From the NCBI GenBank assembly GCA_019055375.1, contig JAHQIW010004523.1:620001-684000 (forward strand): a stretch of 64,000 nucleotides of DNA. The letters run 5' to 3'. Below the pieces are notes generated by a model. The model worked only from the letters and a program-made list of their open reading frames with translations, was not told where the DNA came from and searched no databases. Source of the stretch: Parelaphostrongylus tenuis (lineage: Eukaryota > Nematoda > Chromadorea > Rhabditida > Metastrongylidae). The position numbers and the translations under genes are program-made. Of the stretch, positions 61,701 to 64,000 are shown one piece after another (position 1 is the stretch's first letter; each line of letters opens with the position of its first letter).

Positions 61701-62715
61701 TGAAAGATTGTTTTCGTACGCTCTAATTGCCCTGCGTTACATAATAAATTTTGTATATTTAGGTGGACGGCGAAACGGTGGCGCCAATGGATCACATCAA
61801 GATTCTCGTCGTCGCAATGAATATTGTAATGGTAGTGGAAGCACGAATATTCGACCAGTATTGAGCGTATCAACTGGAAATCTGTCAGCTGCTACAGCTG
61901 GATCTCCCCAGACGTTACAGGTTGAACGGTGCGTTTCTCCTGATTTAGATAGATTAATGTTTTATTTGGGAAGTCTTTAATCTATTGTAGCTTGTCTTAG
62001 TTCTATCTTCTTTCATGTCGCTTTTGGAGTTATCGGTTTTTAGCTTATATCAGCGTTTATCTACGTAAATCCGAGTCCGGAATAAACGGTCATCATAAAT
62101 TTCGATTCTCAAGCTTTGAGTTCTCAAATGTAGAGTGGAATTCTTGCAAAATTTTGAATCTGATTACCATTCAAGACATTCTGGTTATTATACAAGACAT
62201 AAAAAACCATTTTTCTTCTTCTCTTCATTCAATTTCACGCTACTTTTAGTATATCTAGGACTTTCTTTTCCATTTCTAAAGCAATAATCTTGATTTGTTT
62301 GATTCCTGTGGTCTTGATTTTCCGTGCGATGTTCAGGCCACGATATAACAGTTTCCGTCGTGACCGGAATATTGGGACTGATCACGTATCGACAAATACT
62401 GGTGGCACATCCGCAGTCAAAGGACGTCGTTGGGAAATGGATAGTGAAAATGGAAATGATGGTCAAGGAGACAGGAAGGTATGTTTTACTGATCACACTC
62501 TTTGAATTACAACACCAGCGTTTAAACAAAGGAGTACTCCACTATCTGCTCTCTTACAGGGATTAATTATGCGTTTGCTAAGATATCCCATATAAAAACA
62601 TTCAGGCGTCGTCCCAGAGTGGATGTTCAACATATTCCTTCGAAGAGAGAGCGTTTCCATCGTTATCAGAGCCGAAGCCAGAGCCCGAAAAACCAGTGGA
62701 AAAGCCATCATTCAG
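37651..62715 (+). CDS. larp-5: La-related protein 4/5 (LARP4 family), 12 exons visible, 3' end outside or unresolved
   Basis: LARP4-type proteins bind poly(A) and mRNA 3' ends in the cytoplasm and stabilise mRNA. Exons: 37651-37728, 48679-48782, 48883-49029, 50495-50631, 50925-51025, 51086-51244, 51340-51402, 58807-59005, 59534-59758, 61763-61928, 62337-62478 and 62606-62715. Phases match at all eleven junctions. The La motif begins LKAQLEYYFSRENLITDRYL and runs over FVPISIIAGFRKIVQL to ILQVLR. The RRM follows (WYVTFDNEETTQQAYLHL, then NKPICARIKAGGPP). The tail is rich in Pro, Asn, Gly and Arg and ends in the visible part with FEERAFPSLSEP, the FPxL element of LARP4 proteins. The exon ending at 62715 leaves two bases, so more coding sequence follows. 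I see no PAM2-type motif in the N-terminal exons. The symbol assumes orthology to C. elegans larp-5. Confidence 0.93.
37729..40245. other. larp intron 1, first part
   Basis: A CT-rich microsatellite at about 37980-38062 and a tRNA-like minus-strand fragment at 38385-38490 (GCAAAACTTTCGGTGATCCG, then CTACACCAGCTAGGCCACCG). Otherwise nothing recognised. Confidence 0.45.
40250..40540 (-). mobile_element. Diverged copy of the tRNA-derived SINE
   Basis: CGGCGTTGATCACTCTCGAG, then GGGATGAGCCACTCTTTC, and at the far end the minus-strand head CGTGCATGTAGCTTAGTGGT. No clear target-site duplication seen. Confidence 0.6.
42208..42560 (+). pseudogene. Penelope-like reverse transcriptase, C-terminal part, broken
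   Basis: YIDDCVVICLTQKEMGRCF from 42208 holds the catalytic Asp-Asp pair. The frame then breaks. A later segment reads VVQNMFSTAANKCAG, then FLKLVRKIAMPNGYQ, typical of the region just before the endonuclease in Penelope elements. Confidence 0.7.
42873..43170 (+). pseudogene. GIY-YIG endonuclease of Penelope-like element, broken
   Basis: VYGDKYIGETDRTLCVRRRE is the YIGET...R motif. Then NFEEEATILALEHQTSA, a stop, and in another frame EHTPTKDCLVVTSD, matching the end of the domain in these elements. Confidence 0.72.
43660..43850 (-). repeat. tRNA-like foldback repeat, partial
   Basis: GCGGTGGTATGATGTTACAG, then GAGTGATGTGCAGAACTTTG and CGGGAATCGAACCCACATTT, as in the left arm of the 13481 element. 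Confidence 0.55.
44165..44405 (-). repeat. SINE family 3 copy with a 17-base G run
   Basis: CCCAGTACTTCTAGCATCTG, then ACTGGTTGAGTACGTCTCCT and the minus-strand head GGCGTCGTGGCCAAGCGATT. A run of 17 G at 44327-44343 interrupts it. Confidence 0.65.
44920..45035. other. Short GC-rich, self-complementary patch in larp intron 1
   Basis: CTCGCCGCGCGCCGCGAGCG contains GCCGCGAGCGGC-type self-pairing and is unlike the AT-rich intron. Could be an internal promoter or enhancer, or a repeat edge. Confidence 0.3.
45785..45948. repeat. (TA)n / (TATG)n microsatellite
   Basis: Alternating TATATA and TATGTA/TACATA units. Tyr/Ile/His open frames on both strands are artefacts of it. Confidence 0.95.
47090..47225 (-). 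repeat. tRNA-derived SINE fragment
   Basis: TGGTACCAATTTGCCGAGCG, then GGATCAAACCACCTACCACG and a minus-strand head TCATTGTAGCTCAAAAGTTA. Confidence 0.45.
47680..47880 (+). repeat. tRNA-like foldback repeat
   Basis: CCGCCTCTTGCGGTGATATG, then GCGTCGGTGGTGCAACGGTT and GGGTTTGAATCCTAAATGAC. One terminal arm and the tRNA-like head are recognisable. Confidence 0.6.
47940..48150. repeat. ATT/TAA-rich simple sequence
   Basis: Imperfect (TAT), (TAA) and (ATTATT) repeats over about 200 bp. Confidence 0.85.
48679..48782 (+). CDS. larp-5: larp exon 2, Pro-rich linker
   Basis: Acceptor TGATTTCAG, donor TATTG/GTAAAT. It encodes AIQIDRSQIERIVGDLDK, then VPPPPIDAPPAPQLPY. Confidence 0.85.
48883..49029 (+). 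CDS. larp-5: larp exon 3, start of La motif
   Basis: Acceptor CGGTTAG, donor TCAAG/GTATTT. It ends with LKQQLKAQLEYYFS, the first helix of the La motif; the Arg of YYFSR is split across the next intron. Confidence 0.93.
49160..49456 (-). mobile_element. tRNA-derived SINE with perfect 12-bp target-site duplication
   Basis: TCCTGAAGTGCA occurs at 49148-49159 and again at 49457-49468, bracketing the element. Body TTGATCAATTCCTGAGGGAT; minus-strand head GCGCATGTGGCGCAATGGTT, later GGTTCGATCTCGCGC. It sits in the larp intron between exons 3 and 4, opposite to the gene. Confidence 0.9.
50495..50631 (+). CDS. larp-5: larp exon 4, La motif core
   Basis: Acceptor AACATTCAG, donor GCGAG/GTACGA. It encodes ENLITDRYLRCQMDADQF, then VPISIIAGFRKIVQL and LILQVLR, near-textbook LARP4 La motif. 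An ATG upstream at 50475 is intronic. Confidence 0.95.
50925..51025 (+). CDS. larp-5: larp exon 5, La motif end and linker to RRM
   Basis: Acceptor TTTGTAG, donor AGAGAA/GTAGGC. It encodes SNQVEVDERGEKVRSVC, then IILREISEQHRE, matching the VDEKGEKVRP and VILREIP segments of LARP4. It is followed by a 60-bp intron. Confidence 0.93.
51086..51244 (+). CDS. larp-5: larp exon 6, RRM
   Basis: Acceptor CTACTCAG, donor TGT/GTAAGT, 53 codons in phase 0. It encodes EVEKMLSGGPPYVDLKYG, then NNSWYVTFDNEETTQQAYLH and NKPIC: the LARP4 RRM with its SNWYITF-type strand. Confidence 0.95.
51340..51402 (+). CDS. larp-5: larp exon 7, end of RRM
   Basis: Acceptor GTTTTAG, donor GCGCAG/GTTTTT, 21 codons. It encodes ARIKAGGPPTDLPPIDRV. 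ARIKA is the conserved RRM end of LARP4. The next intron is 7.4 kb and filled with transposons. Confidence 0.92.
51520..51725 (-). repeat. Hammerhead-ribozyme repeat, single copy
   Basis: Unpaired copy of the family: ribozyme at 51531-51574, then CCTCTCGGGGCGCTTAGTCC, GGCGACGACGAACATTTTAC and GTGCGGTGAAAT, as in 6455 and 36660. Confidence 0.75.
51531..51574 (-). ncRNA. Type I hammerhead ribozyme
   Basis: On the minus strand: stem I GCCCGA with UCGGGC, six perfect pairs; core CUGAUGA; stem II GACC / GGUU around GUCGA (first pair G-U); core GAAA; stem III AC / GU with loop ACAU; cleavage triplet GUA. Antisense to larp, in the intron after exon 7. Confidence 0.78.
51775..53200. other. larp intron 7, nothing recognised
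   Basis: AT-rich intronic DNA with no repeat family or exon that I could support. Confidence 0.35.
54355..55110 (+). pseudogene. RTE endonuclease domain, broken
   Basis: TICTYNARILAHESTVEDLL at the start, then DVIGVAEMKRRH and GVSSVGVLVKSDLTVNID. It stops at 54660, then resumes in other frames (FFKVILEDFNAKIG; SDHRLLRATFRFS near 55055-55095), the apurinic-endonuclease fold motifs of RTE. Confidence 0.78.
55619..56420 (+). pseudogene. RTE reverse transcriptase, broken
   Basis: IRRAISSVKNRTTLGSDRIR, PVLINTLARLFTRYLSECKI, then SVVYKLFTRVILNRIDRTLD, CEQAGFRKGFSTTDHIHTIT, the VRQGDTISPKLFTASLQN strand and the catalytic FADD box at 56376-56387. At least three frameshifts and an in-frame stop separate these. 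Confidence 0.82.
56514..57197 (+). pseudogene. RTE C-terminal domain, open frame
   Basis: The longest open frame of the window (227 codons). AISECFSYIYLGREINMMND, then ELSRRKRAAWGTFKSIEDIV, LTYAAETWSLRKQDE, and KIRWAEHVMRFNYNRWTRAV. This is the conserved post-RT region of nematode RTE elements. It lacks its upstream part in frame, so it is a fragment of a dead element. Confidence 0.8.
57838..58127. mobile_element. Foldback element with tRNA-like arm
   Basis: The left arm GTGAGTTAGAGTGATGTGCA and right arm TTGCACATCACTCTACATCA are inverted. Minus-strand tRNA-like head (complement of CTAACCCCACTGCAATACTG), CAACCAACCGTCAACGGTTT in the centre; ends AAAAGCGGTTAAATAAAA. Same family as 13481-13797. 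Confidence 0.7.
58807..59005 (+). CDS. larp-5: larp exon 8, post-RRM region
   Basis: Acceptor TTATTGCAG. It encodes IPEPVIAEPQLYTPLYELGQ, then RATFRPGATVVHVQDD and an Arg/Asn/Gln stretch. The end at 59005 uses the weak donor CGCT/GTGGGG, chosen because it leaves the one base needed by the next exon. Other phase-1 GTs upstream are possible but would drop the basic stretch. Confidence 0.75.
59534..59758 (+). CDS. larp-5: larp exon 9, Asn/Ser/Arg-rich tail
   Basis: Acceptor ATTTCTAG, donor ATCAAG/GTTAGT, 74 full codons. It encodes GRMYTSGVNGYPNHSNGNM, then DRRNTREQNTPRC and GTGDRAYHQ. Confidence 0.82.
59759..61330. other. larp intron, no repeat family recognised
   Basis: One stretch near 60780-61020 is GC-richer with an 81-codon open frame (FRKNFRYVDRSFRRSLLHVH) of unknown origin. 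Nothing else supportable. Confidence 0.3.
61331..61612 (+). mobile_element. tRNA-derived SINE, plus orientation
   Basis: Head GAGTGTGACGCAATGGTTAA, B-box-like TTGGTTTGATTTTGCG, then ACCAGACTTGTCTGGGAGGA, and the 3' body GAATGCATGGCGCATCCCTC then AGGGACTGATCAATGTTG, the complement of the minus-strand copies. Confidence 0.75.
61763..61928 (+). CDS. larp-5: larp exon 10, Gly/Arg/Asn-rich tail
   Basis: Acceptor TATATTTAG, donor GAACG/GTGCGT, 54 full codons. It encodes GRRNGGANGSHQDSRRRN, then VLSVSTGNLSAATAG and SPQTLQVE. Confidence 0.85.
62337..62478 (+). CDS. larp-5: larp exon 11
   Basis: Acceptor ATGTTCAG, donor AGGAAG/GTATGT, 47 full codons. It encodes PRYNSFRRDRNIGTDHV, then KGRRWEMDSENGNDGQGDRK. 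Confidence 0.85.
62606..62715 (+). CDS. larp-5: larp exon 12, FPxL element
   Basis: Acceptor ACATTCAG, donor TTCAG/GTAGGC, 36 codons plus two bases. It encodes ASSQSGCSTYSFEERAFPSL, then SEPKPEPEKPVEKPSF. The FPSL context corresponds to the conserved FPPLP-type motif of LARP4 C-terminal regions. Confidence 0.88.
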
Positions 62716-63442
62716 GTAGGCTAATGAGTATTATTTTCTGAATTGTGCTTTTTTTCTCATAGAGATTTTCATTTCCGGATGACATGGACTAATACGTTCT
62801 TCTCGTTTTGATAAATGTTTGTATTTGTGGCAGAAATAAGACAACTGTATAAAAATCTCCCTATGTAATATAATTTTTCTCCACGTGAAAACGCTCTTAC
62901 ATGAAGCTTTTTAAGCATTGGATATGCCGTCATGAAATTCAAAACAATCGGAGCATCTAATTGTTACTTTGGCTTTTTGGAGCAGCTGTCATTTTCGCGC
63001 TTTTATTTCTGTTCACGGAAGCGCCATCTCTTGGCGATATTTCATTGCAACAGCTGTAGTTGAAATCCGTGAACAGCATTATGAATGTCAAGTACAAGGA
63101 TCGATCTGAAACTCTGCCCCGCCTTTAACAACTCCAGACGATGACGAATTTTTGTGCACAGCAACGAGTGGAAGGGTTTGCAACTTCATATCGTTAGTTT
63201 TTCGGCACGATAATGTATAGATAAATGAGGATTTAAGGGGTCAAGGGAATCAAAGTTTCATGGAAGCGACTTTGCTTCTCGCCGTAGAGAATAAGCGAAA
63301 GGCAAATATGCACCTATTTATGTACCACATATTGCTATTATAAGTGATGAAAACACATCGCTTTCAGCATTTCGAAGTTTTTTGCAGCTTATGTTAAGCC
63401 ACTGTTTTTTATACTCGCCTATTTCCAACCTCATTATTACAG

Positions 63443-63734
63443 CGATCGGAATGAAATCATCATAAGTTGCTTATCAAGGTACTACTTTATGAAGTCGTTC
63501 TCAGAAGGCTTTTTGTGTACTTCTAAGTCTAGAATGGAGTTCCGGCCGATGTGTGCCAGCGACTCGGTGTTGACTATCGCTTCGAAATCAAATTGGGTAT
63601 CGAAAAAGATACATAATGATCACGAAGACTACAGCAAGAGAGTCCATGCCGCAACACTCTCCAGAATACTCCAGAGACTCCAGTGCTCTAGTGAAAATAC
63701 AGCTATATTACGCAGTCTGCCAGTCTTCTCATAA
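63443..63734 (+). CDS. Possible further larp exon, weak
   Basis: An acceptor TTATTACAG before 63443 gives the one base needed to complete the codon left at 62715. The frame is then open to a TAA at 63732-63734, with a possible donor AAG/GTACTA at 63477. The translated text (DRNEIIISCLSRYY and on) resembles nothing in LARP4, so this may be chance and the true next exon may lie beyond the window. Confidence 0.2.
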
Positions 63735-64000
63735 ATTAGTGGACGCTATTGGAGAGTTGTGGTCCCATCATTCTTCAAGCCTTAACCTGATCCTAAGCTC
63801 AAGCGTGCCCTCGTTGTTCCTTATTTAGAGAAAACAATTCAAAAAGTACTTGAAAGTTGATGGGACAGCTCTCCGTAAGGGCGAGCCAATGCATCATACA
63901 TGGTATATATTGTTGCCAATGTGTTTCTTAATAATGATTCCCATCATTTCCAGTTCACTAATTCACTATGATTCCTTTATAGTTGTGTCGCAGCCGGAAA

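Noticed and set aside
1..64000. CRISPR arrays, prokaryotic operons or phage genes
   Set aside because: The sequence is clearly animal nuclear DNA; regular repeats present are microsatellites and transposons.

Overview
The window is animal genomic DNA, almost certainly from a clade V nematode and most likely a strongylid such as a hookworm. This rests on three interrupted genes with GT-AG introns as short as 60 bp and as long as 10 kb, whose products match nematode families (innexin, SLD-2, LARP4/5), and on RTE, Penelope-like, mariner and SINE debris of the kind seen in strongylid genomes. The species call is inference. Most open frames in the window are noise. The genes had to be pieced together exon by exon from splice sites and reading-frame phase.

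Layout. (1) 0.73-18.86 kb, + strand: eight exons of an innexin (invertebrate gap-junction channel) from transmembrane helix 2 to the stop codon; the first exon(s) lie left of the window. One exon carries a one-base frameshift. Its 10-kb intron (1.6-11.7 kb) and later introns hold SINEs, foldback elements, a Penelope-type inverted pair and a hammerhead-ribozyme inverted pair. (2) 19.99-22.20 kb, - strand: the C-terminal part of an SLD-2/RecQ4-N-terminus-like replication initiation factor, rich in CDK-type S/TP sites, convergent with the innexin. Its N-terminal exons were not found. (3) 22.2-37.0 kb: repeat-dense DNA with no gene I can support: tRNA-derived SINEs, inverted pairs carrying hammerhead ribozymes, a foldback mariner, a Penelope fragment and a 370-bp tandem duplication. 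(4) 37.07-37.65 kb: GC- and CpG-rich promoter/5' leader with triplet repeats. (5) 37.65-62.7 kb and beyond, + strand: twelve exons of a LARP4/larp-5-like RNA-binding protein (La motif, RRM, Arg/Gly/Asn-rich tail). Its introns contain a Penelope-like element with a YIDD box and a GIY-YIG domain, a mariner split by an RTE retrotransposon, a clean SINE with target-site duplications, and a hammerhead ribozyme.

The three genes are not an operon. Innexins form channels, SLD-2 acts in CDK-controlled origin firing, and LARP4/5 proteins act on mRNA 3' ends and stability. From memory, C. elegans sld-2 and larp-5 lie on the same cosmid (T12F5), which would make this conserved microsynteny. The most unusual signal is a family of repeats, often in head-to-head inverted pairs, that carry type I hammerhead ribozymes. 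One copy with all three stems paired sits in the sense strand of an innexin intron.
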